Positions 17,052-26,395 of a DNA stretch of 64,000 bases are shown here, piece by piece. The stretch covers positions 1 to 64,000 of the forward strand of contig NZ_OMOJ01000008.1 of assembly GCF_900302505.1 (NCBI RefSeq). The letters run 5' to 3'. The stretch comes from Pseudoprimorskyibacter insulae. GTDB lineage: Bacteria > Pseudomonadota > Alphaproteobacteria > Rhodobacterales > Rhodobacteraceae. Position 1 is the first letter of the stretch. The number at the start of each line of letters is the position of its first letter. Under the pieces are notes generated by a model. The model had not been told where the DNA came from. It ran no database searches and saw only the letters and a program-made list of their open reading frames with translations. A program made the position numbers and the translations under genes.

Positions 17052-17286
17052 GCCGTGTCTCCTTTATATGCTTAACGGAAAGATGACATTTAAACGCCAA
17101 TTCACCAAGCCTTCGTTTTCCCGGCTTCAGCCCCTTGCAATTGATGGATATCGCGGGTAAGGACGCGCCACTCAATCCCGCAGGTGGGGTCGGGCCCTTG
17201 AGGGAGACATCCTCATAAGGTCCACCGGTTGCTCCGAATGGTTCGGACACACCCCGCCGAGGCGTAAACCGGAAAGGATAAGTAGC
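17052..17286 (+). promoter_or_regulatory. rpsB upstream/leader region
   Basis: The 235-base gap before rpsB contains a short hairpin (TCCGAA-TGG-TTCGGA, 17233-17247) flanked by CCGG repeats and a ribosome site AAAGGA close to the ATG. Ribosomal protein S2 often represses its own operon through such a leader; that this one does is an inference. The left part also serves as promoter of the divergent HhH gene. Confidence 0.35.
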
Positions 17287-18051
17287 ATGGCTCTTCCCGA
17301 GTTCACCATGCGTCAGCTGCTGGAAGCTGGCGTTCACTTTGGTCACCAGACGCAGCGTTGGAACCCCCGTATGGGCGAGTACATTTATGGCTCGCGCAAT
17401 GGCATCCACATTTTCGACCTGACCCAGACCGTTCCGATGCTGGACCAGGCGCTGAAAGTGGTGCGTGACACCGTTGCACGCGGCGGTCGCATCCTGTTCG
17501 TCGGCACCAAGCGTCAGGCCGCTGCGCCGATCGCAGACGCCGCTGAAAAGTCGGCTCAGTATTACATGAACCACCGCTGGCTGGGTGGCACGCTGACCAA
17601 CTGGCAGACCGTGTCGCAGTCGATCCAGCGTCTGAAGATGATCGACGAAAAGCTGGCCTCGGGCGCAGAAGGCCTGACCAAGAAAGAACGTCTTGGCATG
17701 GAACGCGACCAGACCAAACTGCAGGCGTCGCTGGGCGGCATCCGCGAAATGGGCGGTGTGCCGGATCTTCTGTTCATCATCGACGTGAAAAAAGAATCGC
17801 TGGCCGTGGCCGAAGCCAACAAGCTGGGCATCCCGGTTGTGGCCGTGGTTGACACCAACTGCGCCCCCGATGGCGTGGATTACGTGATCCCCGGCAACGA
17901 TGACGCGGCACGCGCCATTTCGATGTATTGCGATCTGGTTTCGCGCGCAGCGATCGACGGCATGACCGCTCAGCTGGGCAACGCCGGCGTTGACCTGGGC
18001 GAGTTGGAAGAAGCTCCTGTCGAGGAAACACTGGAACAGGCAGAAGCCTAA
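17287..18051 (+). CDS. rpsB: 30S ribosomal protein S2
   Basis: The 254-aa protein begins [29 protein letters not shown], the universal S2 N-terminus, and contains the FVGTKRQA and GGTLTNW motifs. It joins the 30S subunit late and helps anchor S1. The length is normal with a short acidic C-terminal extension. It forms the standard rpsB-tsf operon with the next gene 84 bases downstream. Confidence 0.98.
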   Translation: MALPEFTMRQLLEAGVHFGHQTQRWNPRMGEYIYGSRNGIHIFDLTQTVPMLDQALKVVRDTVARGGRILFVGTKRQAAAPIADAAEKSAQYYMNHRWLGGTLTNWQTVSQSIQRLKMIDEKLASGAEGLTKKERLGMERDQTKLQASLGGIREMGGVPDLLFIIDVKKESLAVAEANKLGIPVVAVVDTNCAPDGVDYVIPGNDDAARAISMYCDLVSRAAIDGMTAQLGNAGVDLGELEEAPVEETLEQAEA

Positions 18052-18135
18052 TCCGATTGTCGCGTAAGCGACATGAAAGCGTGACATTGGGTGCGGCGAA
18101 AGCCGCCCCAAAACTCAAACACGAGGAGAGCCGAC

Positions 18136-19011
18136 ATGGCCATCAAAGCATCGCAGGTAAAAGAACTGCGTGAAATGACCGGCGCAGGCATGATGGATGC
18201 CAAGAAAGCGCTGACCGAAACCGACGGTGACATGGAAGCCGCAATCGACTGGCTGCGCACCAAGGGTCTGGCCAAGGCTGCCAAAAAAGCCGGCCGTACC
18301 GCGGCAGAGGGCCTCGTGGCCGTTAAAGTCGACGGCGGCACCGGTGTTGCCGTTGAAGTGAACTCGGAAACCGACTTCGTTGGTAAAAACAAAGAGTTCC
18401 AGACCATGGTTGACGGCATCGCGACCGCAGCTCTGGCCGTAGACGACGTTGTCGCACTGGCCGCGGCCAGCATGGGCAGCAAGACCGTTGCAGACGTTCT
18501 GACCGATAAAATCGCCACCATCGGCGAAAACATGACCCTGCGCCGGATGGCCAAGGTCAACGGTGAAATCGTTGTGTCCTACGTTCACAACGCAGCCACC
18601 GACGGAATGGGCAACATCGGCGTTCTTGTCGCTCTGAACGGCGGCAACGAAGAATTTGGCCGTCAGGTTGCCATGCACATCGCAGCTGCCAACCCGCAGT
18701 CGCTGTCGGCAGACGATCTTGACCCGGCCGTGGTCGAAAAAGAGCGTCAGATCCAGATCGACATCGCGCGCGAGTCGGGCAAGCCCGAAGCCGTGATCGA
18801 GAAGATGATCGTTGGCCGTATGAACAAGTTCCTGGCCGAAGTCACCCTGCTGGGTCAGAACTTCGTCATCAACCCCGACCTGACCGTTGAGGCCGCCGCA
18901 AAAGAAGCTGGCGCCGAGATCGTGGGCTATGTCCGCATGCAGGTTGGCGAAGGTATCGAAAAGAAAGAAGAAGATTTCGCAGCAGAAGTTGCGAAGGCCG
19001 TTCAGGGCTAA
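18136..19011 (+). CDS. tsf: Translation elongation factor Ts
   Basis: The 291-aa nucleotide exchange factor for EF-Tu has the conserved N-terminus [19 protein letters not shown], the TDFVGKN core motif and a normal length. AGGAG lies 7 nt before the ATG. It follows rpsB, as in most bacteria, and ends at a strong terminator. Confidence 0.98.
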   Translation: MAIKASQVKELREMTGAGMMDAKKALTETDGDMEAAIDWLRTKGLAKAAKKAGRTAAEGLVAVKVDGGTGVAVEVNSETDFVGKNKEFQTMVDGIATAALAVDDVVALAAASMGSKTVADVLTDKIATIGENMTLRRMAKVNGEIVVSYVHNAATDGMGNIGVLVALNGGNEEFGRQVAMHIAAANPQSLSADDLDPAVVEKERQIQIDIARESGKPEAVIEKMIVGRMNKFLAEVTLLGQNFVINPDLTVEAAAKEAGAEIVGYVRMQVGEGIEKKEEDFAAEVAKAVQG

Positions 19012-19032
19012 TTCTTTTTCTAGCGTAAAAAC

Positions 19033-19070
19033 AAACGGTGCCGCAGAAATGCGGCACCGTTTTCCTTTTT
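19033..19070 (+). terminator. Terminator of the rpsB-tsf operon
   Basis: AAACGGTGCCGC pairs perfectly with GCGGCACCGTTT around a 6-nt loop and is followed by TCCTTTTT. Confidence 0.88.
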
Positions 19071-19489
19071 GTACGCCGCCCACCGTCGGGAAGGATGGGG
19101 ATGTTGAGGGCAGGGGCGCGATCAATCAGGAAAACGCCGACCACCGGGCAAAAAAATGTGCCCGGCAGCCGACCCCGGATAAACCGGAGAGCAAAGAAGA
19201 GCCACGAAATCGCGCGGGTTCTTTCCCCATGTTCCCTGGCAAAAGCCACCACTCACGGAACAAGGACAACTTGCCAATTTACGCATGGTAAATGAAGTCA
19301 GGTTTTCCCGACTTTTCCCCGTAGCAGACACGAATTTTTGGTTGCTTTTAAAAAAGCTTTGCAACGTCAAGGCGTTGCAGCATGGGCTAAGCCATCGCCC
19401 GGTCGGGGCATATCAAAATTATCAGGGATAATTTTGGTTTGCTGAAATTTTCATCATTTCGGCTCGGTCAAAGTGACCTCACGTCGAAA
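19071..19489. other. Gene-free stretch rich in inverted repeats between tsf and the LuxR gene
   Basis: I see no supported gene in these 419 bases; open frames here lack ribosome sites. It holds at least six dyads: CCGGGCA/TGCCCGG (19144-19165), ATTTAC/GTAAAT (19277-19293), AAGTC/GACTT (19295-19314), TGCAACG/CGTTGCA (19360-19379), CAAAATTATC/GATAATTTTG (19414-19436, perfect) and GCTGAAAT/ATTTCGGC (19440-19462, one mismatch). The last two could act as terminators or operators for the LuxR gene, whose 3' end faces them. Confidence 0.5.
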
Positions 19490-20251
19490 TCAGCTTTCAA
19501 CCACAAACATTTGATTCTGGAACGCAGCTTTCATAACCGCTTGCGCTGTGGTTTCCACATTCAGCGCCTCGCGCGCCAGCCGCAGGTGTTTTTCAATGGT
19601 GGCCTGCGTCAGCCCCATGATCGCGGCGATATCCTGCATGGTCTTTCCATCGCCAACCCATTCCAGCGCTTCACGTTGGCGCTTGGTCAGGCTTTGGTTT
19701 GGCGGCGTATAGGGCAGGGTCAGGACCTTCAGGTAAATGATGTTGTTCATCAAGACGATGACCTCACCATGTTCGCGCCAGATCTCATCCGCTTCGGCCT
19801 GCGTCATGCCGGGCTTAGCGGTCAGCGCTATTGCGCCCTTGGTCCGTTTGGACACCGACCGGAAGCTGATCGTATAGCCCGCCGTTACACCCATTTCTTG
19901 GTTGAGCGCGACAACCCTTTGTTCGGCCTCAGACATTTCGCCCTTGGCCAACATCTCGGCCATCACCGACCAACCAACCGCACCGTCGTTTTCCAAGGCC
20001 CAGCGGACCATCGGCGCAGTGCGGTAGTGTTCATCACCGATGAAACGGTCGAGGTAGGCCTTGTCGTGGTTCGACAGGATCAGAAAGTCGTTCGGATCGC
20101 CCAGCGAGGTTTCGCCGCGGAACCGTGTGAAGCCAAAGATCAACCGGTCAAACCCATAGCCAGCCATTCGCTCGCAATGGTTGGACCACAGGGTTTCAAT
20201 CGACGCGGCGTTCGTCAGGTTCAACAATAATTCAACATCATTCGACAGCAT
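19490..20251 (-). CDS. LuxR-family regulator with autoinducer-binding domain (LuxR solo)
   Basis: The 253-aa protein has an N-terminal autoinducer-binding domain (about 1-165) and a LuxR helix-turn-helix at about 185-245 (LTKRQREALEWVGDGKTMQDIAAIMGLTQATIEKHL). The ligand pocket retains the Trp in GAVGW, but the acidic residue usually found in the DP motif is replaced (YRTAPMVRW), so the ligand may not be a classical acyl-homoserine lactone. No luxI-type synthase is in the window. The start at 20251 is chosen for AAGGA upstream, although spacing is long; 20275 is an alternative. Confidence 0.85.
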   Translation of the reverse strand: MLSNDVELLLNLTNAASIETLWSNHCERMAGYGFDRLIFGFTRFRGETSLGDPNDFLILSNHDKAYLDRFIGDEHYRTAPMVRWALENDGAVGWSVMAEMLAKGEMSEAEQRVVALNQEMGVTAGYTISFRSVSKRTKGAIALTAKPGMTQAEADEIWREHGEVIVLMNNIIYLKVLTLPYTPPNQSLTKRQREALEWVGDGKTMQDIAAIMGLTQATIEKHLRLAREALNVETTAQAVMKAAFQNQMFVVES

Positions 20252-20462
20252 AACGGGCCGCAATCCTTGTTTCATTCGGGATGAGGTGTAACGCACAACA
20301 CCATTGAGTGGTTGCACGAAACCTAACGGTTCAGGCTTATTTGTCCAGATGTCAGGGGGTTTCTACCTCGTAAGGATAGTCGTTTGCGCTGTCCAAAGCG
20401 CCATTCAGCGCCCTCAGCGCTCATCAAATATTTACATAATACTGATTATAGGATTAAAGGAA

Positions 20463-20481
20463 GGCGGACCGTCGGCCCGCC
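20463..20481 (-). terminator. Terminator of gcdH
   Basis: On the minus strand GGCGGGCC-GAC-GGTCCGCC (one wobble) is followed by TTCCTTTAAT, 10 nt after the stop codon. Confidence 0.65.
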
Positions 20482-20490
20482 ACCCTAATA

Positions 20491-21711
20491 TCAGAAAAAC
20501 GCCTGAAGCCCGGTTTGGGACCGGCCAAGGATCAGCGCGTGAATATCATGCGTGCCCTCATAGGTGTTCACCGTCTCAAGGTTCAGCATGTGGCGGATCA
20601 CTTGGAACTCTGTGCTGATGCCATTGCCACCGTGCATGTCCCGCGCCAGACGCGCAATGTCCAAAGCCTTGCCGCAGTTGTTGCGCTTGATGATCGAGAT
20701 CATCTCGGGTGCGCCCTGCGCCTCATCCATCAAACGACCCACGCGCAGCGCCGCCTGAAGCCCCAGCGCGATTTCGGTCTGCATATCGGCCAGCTTCTTC
20801 TGGAACAATTGCGTCTGCGCAATCGGACGACCGAACTGTTTGCGATCAAGCCCGTACTGACGCGCCGCATGCCAGCAAAATTCGGCAGCGCCCATCGCGC
20901 CCCAAGCAATGCCGTACCGTGCGCGGTTCAAACAACCGAACGGGCCTTTAAGCCCCTGCACATGCGGCAACAGCGCATCCTCGCCAACTTCGACGCCTTC
21001 CAGCACCACTTCGCCCGTGACCGAGGCCCGCAGCGACATCTTGTTCTGGATCTTCGGCGCGCTCAGGCCCTTGGCGCCTTTTTCCAGAACAAAGCCACGG
21101 ATCTTGCCGCCATGCGCTTCGGATTTGGCCCAGATGACAAAGACATCTGCAACAGGCGCGTTTGAGATCCACATCTTGGACCCGGTGATCCGATAACCGC
21201 CGTCGATCTTTTCGGCGCGGGTTTTCATCCCCGCCGGATCACTGCCCGCATCGGGTTCAGTCAGGCCAAAACAGCCAATCCATTCGCCGCTCGCCAGTTT
21301 CGGCAGATACTTCATCCGCTGTTCTTCGCTGCCATAGGCGTAGATCGGGTACATCACCAAGGACGACTGCACCGACATCATCGACCGATAGCCGCTGTCC
21401 ACGCGCTCAATCTCACGCGCGACCAGACCATAGGCCACATAGGATGATCCCAACCCGCCATATTGTTCCGGAACGGTGATGCCCAGAAGGCCCATTTCGC
21501 CCATTTCGGCAAAGATTTCAGGGGCTACCAGTTCGTCATTGAACGCCTGCGTCACGCGCGGTTGAAGTTTTTCCTGCGCATAGGACCGGGCGCTTTCGGC
21601 CATCATCCGTTCATCATCGCTCAGTTGATCGGCGATGCGGAACGGGTCAGACCAGTCAAAGCTGCCCATATCAGGCGCGTCTTTCGGTTTCAAAACAGGT
21701 GTGTCAGTCAT
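20491..21711 (-). CDS. gcdH: Glutaryl-CoA dehydrogenase (acyl-CoA dehydrogenase family)
   Basis: The 406-aa flavoenzyme oxidises and decarboxylates glutaryl-CoA to crotonyl-CoA in lysine and tryptophan degradation. Signature motifs are [14 protein letters not shown] (FAD/substrate), [18 protein letters not shown], and [39 protein letters not shown], in which the Glu of TYEGT is the catalytic base. The N-terminus FDWSDPF is typical of GCDH. The start at MTDTP has GAGG 6 nt upstream. It is divergent from a LysR gene that probably regulates it. Confidence 0.93.
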   Translation of the reverse strand: MTDTPVLKPKDAPDMGSFDWSDPFRIADQLSDDERMMAESARSYAQEKLQPRVTQAFNDELVAPEIFAEMGEMGLLGITVPEQYGGLGSSYVAYGLVAREIERVDSGYRSMMSVQSSLVMYPIYAYGSEEQRMKYLPKLASGEWIGCFGLTEPDAGSDPAGMKTRAEKIDGGYRITGSKMWISNAPVADVFVIWAKSEAHGGKIRGFVLEKGAKGLSAPKIQNKMSLRASVTGEVVLEGVEVGEDALLPHVQGLKGPFGCLNRARYGIAWGAMGAAEFCWHAARQYGLDRKQFGRPIAQTQLFQKKLADMQTEIALGLQAALRVGRLMDEAQGAPEMISIIKRNNCGKALDIARLARDMHGGNGISTEFQVIRHMLNLETVNTYEGTHDIHALILGRSQTGLQAFF

Positions 21712-21800
21712 ATCAGGCCTCATTGAGTTTGCGGCAGATTAACTTGCAATTTACGCATAGAAAAACGACATTTCCTCACATCAGCATGAGGTTTTTGCAT

Positions 21801-22679
21801 ATGTCATCTCCGCGCCGCAGCCTGCCGCCCTTGACCGCCCTCCGCGCCCTCGAGGCGCTGGACCGTCTGGGCAGTGCAACGGCGGTCGCCAATGAACAAA
21901 GCCTCAGCCAAAGCGCGGTCAGCCGGCAATTGCAAACCCTTGAGGATGCCCTGGGCCAAAGCCTTTTGCACCGCGATGGTCGCAACCTGACCCTGACGGA
22001 TGAGGCCAAACGCTATGCCACGGCGATCCGCGGGGCGCTGCAACAGATCACCGATGCAACGATGGCGTTGCAACTGAACCCGAATGGCGGGGCGCTCAAT
22101 CTGGCGATCTTGCCCAGCTTCGGCATGCGCTGGTTGGTGCCGCGCCTGCCCGATTTCACCCGCCGCCATCCCGATGTCACTGTGAACCTATCGACCAGCC
22201 TCGCGCCTTTCGCCTTCCAAGGCACCGGTTTTGACGCCGCGCTGCATTTCGATCAAACCCCTTGGCCCGGCACCGATAGCCTGCTTTTGATGCGCGAAAC
22301 GGTGCTGGCAGTCGCAGCGCCTGGCCTAGATACCAAGACCGCGCCTCTGCTGCACATCCAAACCAGACCACAGGCTTGGGCCCGCTGGCTGGAGCGTGAG
22401 GAGCGTGATCCCGGCACCCTGCCCGCCCTGTGGTTCGACCAGTTCACCGCCATTCTACAAGCGGCCCGCTATGGGCTTGGCGTCGCACTTCTGCCAACCT
22501 ACCTGATTGCCGAGGATGTGGCCGCAGGTCACCTGATCCCGATCTCAGACGCAGCGCCGCTCAGCCTTGGGGCCTACCATCTGGTCTGGCCGCAATCGCG
22601 CGCGCCCAGTCCCGCGCTTCTAAGCTTCCGCGACTGGATGGCCACGCAGGCCGAGGACGAAGATCCTCTGCCGCGCTAG
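21801..22679 (+). CDS. LysR-family transcriptional regulator (GcvA/GcdR-like)
   Basis: The 292-aa protein has the LysR winged helix at about residues 5-65 (LTALRALEALDRLGSATAVANEQSLSQSAVSRQLQTLEDALGQSLL) and a type-2 periplasmic-binding-like ligand domain from about 90. The ATG at 21801 is preceded by GAGG at 9 nt; a nearby upstream ATG has no ribosome site. It lies head-to-head with gcdH with 89 bases between starts, where its operator should lie. Confidence 0.9.
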   Translation: MSSPRRSLPPLTALRALEALDRLGSATAVANEQSLSQSAVSRQLQTLEDALGQSLLHRDGRNLTLTDEAKRYATAIRGALQQITDATMALQLNPNGGALNLAILPSFGMRWLVPRLPDFTRRHPDVTVNLSTSLAPFAFQGTGFDAALHFDQTPWPGTDSLLLMRETVLAVAAPGLDTKTAPLLHIQTRPQAWARWLEREERDPGTLPALWFDQFTAILQAARYGLGVALLPTYLIAEDVAAGHLIPISDAAPLSLGAYHLVWPQSRAPSPALLSFRDWMATQAEDEDPLPR

Positions 22680-22680
22680 T

Positions 22681-22800
22681 CTTCTTCTCTTTGGTAAATA
22701 CCGCCGGGGGGCTTCCGCAGGAAGCCGGGGGCCGCGCCCCCACCCGCTTGGCCGCATGGCCAAGCACCCAATGCGCGGCGCGAAAGCGCCGCACCGCTGG
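22681..22800 (-). repeat. Hairpin-array intergenic repeat, copy d
   Basis: Read on the minus strand, just after the phoB stop, there are four hairpins in a row (GCGGCGC/GCGCCGC, GCTTGGCC/GGCCAAGC, GGGGGC/GCCCCC and GGCTTCC/GGAAGCC), then the box CCCCCCGGCGGTATTT and a purine-rich end. It shares the GCTTGGCC hairpin with copy b. Confidence 0.7.
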
Positions 22801-22805
22801 ATCAC

Positions 22806-23495
22806 TTAACCAAGCGCATATCCCGCGCCCCGCACCGTGCGCAGCGGGTCGTTGCCGCCAAATTGGCACAACGCCTTGCGCAAGCGGCCGATATGCACGT
22901 CAACCGTCCGCGTATCAACATAGATATCGCGGCCCCAGACCCGGTCCAAAAGCTGTTCGCGCGTCCAGACACGGCCCGGCTTTTCCATGAAGGTCGACAA
23001 AAGCCGAAACTCGGTCGGGCCCAGTTTCAAGGGCTGTTCTGACCGTGTTACCTTATGGGTCTCGCTATCCAGAATGATGTCGTCGTAATGCAGCCGTTCG
23101 CCCACGGTCGCAGGGCGCGTGCGCCGAAGCTGCGCGCGCACACGTGCCATCAATTCGACCACCGAATAGGGTTTGACCACATAGTCATCGGCCCCGGTTT
23201 CCAGCCCGCGCACCTTGTCCACCTCTTCGGATCGGGCCGAGAGCATGATGACCGGAACCTGCCGGGTTTCGGGGCGGCTTTTGATCTGACGGCAGACCTC
23301 AATCCCCGACACATTCGGCAACATCCAATCCAGAACGATGATGTCGGGCGCCACTTCCTCGATCAGAATGAGCGCCTGTTCACCATCTTCGGCCCGCGAT
23401 ACCCGAAAGCCTTCGGCCTCAAGGTTGTAGCTTAGGACTTCGCGCTGTGCTGCTTCGTCCTCAACCACCAATACTGTAGGTTGATCTGCCGACAT
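22806..23495 (-). CDS. phoB: Phosphate regulon response regulator PhoB
   Basis: The 229-aa OmpR-type regulator has a receiver domain with the phospho-acceptor D56 (DIIVLDWMLP) and switch Lys in YVVKPYS, then a winged helix (about 130-229) with RVWTREQLLDRVWGRDIYVDTRTVDVHIGRLRKAL. It activates genes with Pho boxes when phosphate is low, including the pst operon it belongs to. It is the last gene of pstSCAB-phoU-phoB and is followed by a hairpin-array repeat. Confidence 0.96.
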   Translation of the reverse strand: MSADQPTVLVVEDEAAQREVLSYNLEAEGFRVSRAEDGEQALILIEEVAPDIIVLDWMLPNVSGIEVCRQIKSRPETRQVPVIMLSARSEEVDKVRGLETGADDYVVKPYSVVELMARVRAQLRRTRPATVGERLHYDDIILDSETHKVTRSEQPLKLGPTEFRLLSTFMEKPGRVWTREQLLDRVWGRDIYVDTRTVDVHIGRLRKALCQFGGNDPLRTVRGAGYALG

Positions 23496-23501
23496 TGCTC
23501 A

Positions 23502-24251
23502 TCAATCCTCGCTCTCCGAAAGGCCATTTGCCCCGGTCAACGCTGCATCCGTCGAGGTGACATCCATCTTCGGACGCGCCTCACCGGGCTTTTCACCGGT
23601 CTTCAAGAACACCACTTGTTCGGCAATTGAGGTCACATGATCGCCCATGCGCTCAATGTTCTTGGCGATGAAATGCAGGTGCATACAGGCCGTGATATTG
23701 CGTGTGTCCTCTAGCATGAAGGTCAGCAATTCGCGGAACAGCGTGTTGTGCATCTGGTCAACGTCGCGGTCGCGTTCGATCACGTCGCGGGCCAGTTCTT
23801 CATCGCGTTGGATGTAGCTGTCCAGCGCGTCTTTCAGCATCAGCTCAACCTCGCGCGCCATACGGCGCAGCGAAGCGGCGGTGCCGCCGATGGGCTGCAT
23901 CTGCACCAGAACCCCGGTCCGCTTGGCGATGTTCTTGGACAGATCGCCGATGCGTTCCAGGTTGGCCGACATCCGCATGACCGACAGCACGACCCGCAGG
24001 TCAACCGCCGTAGGCGCCCGCAGCGCGATGACGCGGGCGGCTTCTTCGTTCAGCTGATTTTCCAGCGCGTCGATGATTGCATCCCCGGACCGGACCCGTT
24101 CGGCCAGCTCTTCATCGCGGGTTTCCAGCGATTTGGCGGCGTTGATGATTGCCTCTTCGACCAGACCGCCCATCTTCATAATGCGCGCTTGGATGCCTTC
24201 CAGATCACGGTCAAAGGCCGAGACGATGTGATGATTAAGGTCGTGTTCCAT
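23502..24251 (-). CDS. phoU: Phosphate transport regulator PhoU
   Basis: The 249-aa cytoplasmic protein has two three-helix PhoU repeats, each with the acidic metal-binding E/DxxxD signature (for example RIGDLSKNIAKR and ERMGDHVTSIAEQV). PhoU links the Pst transporter to the PhoR kinase and keeps the regulon off in high phosphate. The gene starts 2 nt after the pstB stop and ends 6 nt before phoB. Confidence 0.95.
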   Translation of the reverse strand: MEHDLNHHIVSAFDRDLEGIQARIMKMGGLVEEAIINAAKSLETRDEELAERVRSGDAIIDALENQLNEEAARVIALRAPTAVDLRVVLSVMRMSANLERIGDLSKNIAKRTGVLVQMQPIGGTAASLRRMAREVELMLKDALDSYIQRDEELARDVIERDRDVDQMHNTLFRELLTFMLEDTRNITACMHLHFIAKNIERMGDHVTSIAEQVVFLKTGEKPGEARPKMDVTSTDAALTGANGLSESED

Positions 24252-24252
24252 G

Positions 24253-25050
24253 TTACCCGATCCGGCCTGTGATGTAGCTTTCAGTGCGGCTGTCTTCTGG
24301 ATTGGTGAAGATCTTGCCGGTGTCGCCGTATTCCACCAGATTTCCCAAGTGAAAGAAGGCGGTCTTTTGACTGACGCGCGCGGCCTGCTGCATCGAGTGG
24401 GTCACAATCACCACCGAATAATTGCTGCGCAATTCGTCAATCAGTTCCTCGACCTGTGCGGTCGCGATTGGGTCCAGCGCCGAGCAAGGCTCGTCCATCA
24501 ACAGAACCTCAGGCTCGGTTGCAATGGCGCGTGCAATGCACAGACGCTGCTGTTGACCGCCAGAAAGGCCGGTGCCCGGCGCTTGTAGCCGGTCTTTGAC
24601 TTCATCCCAGATGGCCCCGCGGCGCAACGAACGTTCGACAATCTCATCGAGTTCGGCCTTGCTGCTGGCCATGCCGTGAATGCGCGGGCCGTAGGCGATA
24701 TTGTCATAGATCGACTTGGGGAACGGGTTCGGCTTTTGGAACACCATGCCGACCTTGGCCCGCAGCTGAACCGGGTCCACCCGCTTGTCATAGATGTCTT
24801 CGCCGTCAATGCGAATGTCGCCCGTCACGCGGCAGATGTCGATCGTGTCGTTCATCCGGTTCAGGCAGCGCAGGAAAGTCGACTTGCCGCAGCCCGACGG
24901 GCCGATAAAGGCAGTGACCGTCTTGTCTTCGATCTCGACGCTGACGTCTTTGATGGCGTGGGTGTCACCGTAATAGACCTGAACACCCTGTGCGTTGATT
25001 TTGACATCGTTCTGCGTCACGTTTCTCTCCGTATGCAATACGTCGTACAT
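24253..25050 (-). CDS. pstB: Phosphate ABC transporter ATP-binding protein
   Basis: The 265-aa ATPase has Walker [10 protein letters not shown], the ABC signature LSGGQQQRL and Walker [14 protein letters not shown]. Length and the NRMND segment after Walker A are typical of PstB. The ATG at 25050 is preferred because GAGG lies 10 nt before it; a start three codons upstream (25059) would have its Shine-Dalgarno too close. It energises the PstC/PstA permease. Confidence 0.95.
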   Translation of the reverse strand: MYDVLHTERNVTQNDVKINAQGVQVYYGDTHAIKDVSVEIEDKTVTAFIGPSGCGKSTFLRCLNRMNDTIDICRVTGDIRIDGEDIYDKRVDPVQLRAKVGMVFQKPNPFPKSIYDNIAYGPRIHGMASSKAELDEIVERSLRRGAIWDEVKDRLQAPGTGLSGGQQQRLCIARAIATEPEVLLMDEPCSALDPIATAQVEELIDELRSNYSVVIVTHSMQQAARVSQKTAFFHLGNLVEYGDTGKIFTNPEDSRTESYITGRIG

Positions 25051-25066
25051 TTGAGTCATACCTCGT

Positions 25067-26395
25067 TTACCAGCGGCGTTCAAAGCGGCGGCGCAGGATG
25101 ATTGCGATGATGTTCATGGTCAGAAGGAACATCAGAAGGATGATGATCCCGCCCCAGGCCTTGTCATAGAAGCTGACATCGGCGCGGGCGGCCCAGGTGT
25201 AGATCTGCGCCGGCATGGCCGAGTTCGGCTCGACGAAGCCGTCCATGAAGCCGTCAGGATAGCCACGAGCCACAAACCCAACCATCCCGATCAGCAGCAG
25301 CGGCGCGGTTTCCCCAAGCGCCTGCGCCAGACCGATGATGGTGCCGGTCAGAATACCGGGCATGGCCAACGGCAGAACATGGTGGAACACGGCCTGCATC
25401 TTTGAGGCCCCGACCCCAAGCGCGGCATCGCGGATCGACGGCGGCACCGATTTCAGCGAGGCGCGGGTCGAGATGATGATCGTCGGCAGGGTCATCAGCG
25501 TCAGAACCAGACCGCCAACCAAGGGGGCAGATTGCGGCAGGTGCATGAACTGAATGAACACGGCCAGACCAAGGATACCGAACACGATGGATGGAACAGC
25601 GGCAAGGTTTGAGATGTTCACCTCGATCAAGTCGGTCCAGCGGTTCTGCGGGGCAAATTCCTCAAGGTAGATCGAGGCGGCAACGCCGATGGGCAGCGAC
25701 AGAACCAGAACCACCAGCATCATAAAGAACGACCCGACGACCGAGGCACCGATGCCCGCGCCGCCAGGGTTGTCCACGCCCGAATCCGCGCCGGTGATGA
25801 AAGTCCAGTTGAAGCCCTGTTTCAGCAAGCCCGCATCATGCAGCGCGTCCACAAGGTCCAGATCGCTCAGTTGCAGGAAGCGGCTGTCGACCAGCGTATC
25901 GCGGGTCACCCGACCGTTGAAATAGCCATCCACGCGAGAGGATGCGGGCAGGATGAAGTTCACCGATTTGCCCAGATCGCCAGTGTTTGCGGTATAATGG
26001 CCGCGCAGATCGTTCCCGATCTTGCCAAGCAGACGTTCAATCGCGGCGTTGTCAAAAGAAGCGGTGACACCGTCTTCGGTCAGTTTCTGCGTCATCGCGT
26101 CGATGAACACGGCCTGATAGGCTTTGGTTTTGAACAGCTGCTTTTCCGCGGCGTCGAACTGTTCTTGGGTCAGCGTAAACTCAACCTCAAGAACGGTGCG
26201 GGTGAAGGCCGGAACACCCGAACGGATGATCGATGTGGCCAGCACGACAAGGAAGAACAAACCGATCAGGATCGCGCCAAGGCCATATGCCTTGAACCGC
26301 GCCTCGGAGGCGTTGCGCTTGCGCGTGTGAGCGTCGGTCTCGGTTAGCGAAATCCGTTTCCGGGGCGCGTCGGAGGCGTTTTTCATATCGGTCAT
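25067..26395 (-). CDS. pstA: Phosphate ABC transporter permease PstA, with large periplasmic insert
   Basis: The 442-aa protein is much longer than E. coli PstA (about 300). After the first membrane helix (about 37-58) it has a periplasmic insert of about 150 residues (the DUF3333-like domain of alphaproteobacterial PstA), then the canonical permease domain with the EAA loop [27 protein letters not shown]. The ATG overlaps the pstC stop (ATGA). The C-terminus ends in RRRFERRW. Confidence 0.94.
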   Translation of the reverse strand: MTDMKNASDAPRKRISLTETDAHTRKRNASEARFKAYGLGAILIGLFFLVVLATSIIRSGVPAFTRTVLEVEFTLTQEQFDAAEKQLFKTKAYQAVFIDAMTQKLTEDGVTASFDNAAIERLLGKIGNDLRGHYTANTGDLGKSVNFILPASSRVDGYFNGRVTRDTLVDSRFLQLSDLDLVDALHDAGLLKQGFNWTFITGADSGVDNPGGAGIGASVVGSFFMMLVVLVLSLPIGVAASIYLEEFAPQNRWTDLIEVNISNLAAVPSIVFGILGLAVFIQFMHLPQSAPLVGGLVLTLMTLPTIIISTRASLKSVPPSIRDAALGVGASKMQAVFHHVLPLAMPGILTGTIIGLAQALGETAPLLLIGMVGFVARGYPDGFMDGFVEPNSAMPAQIYTWAARADVSFYDKAWGGIIILLMFLLTMNIIAIILRRRFERRW

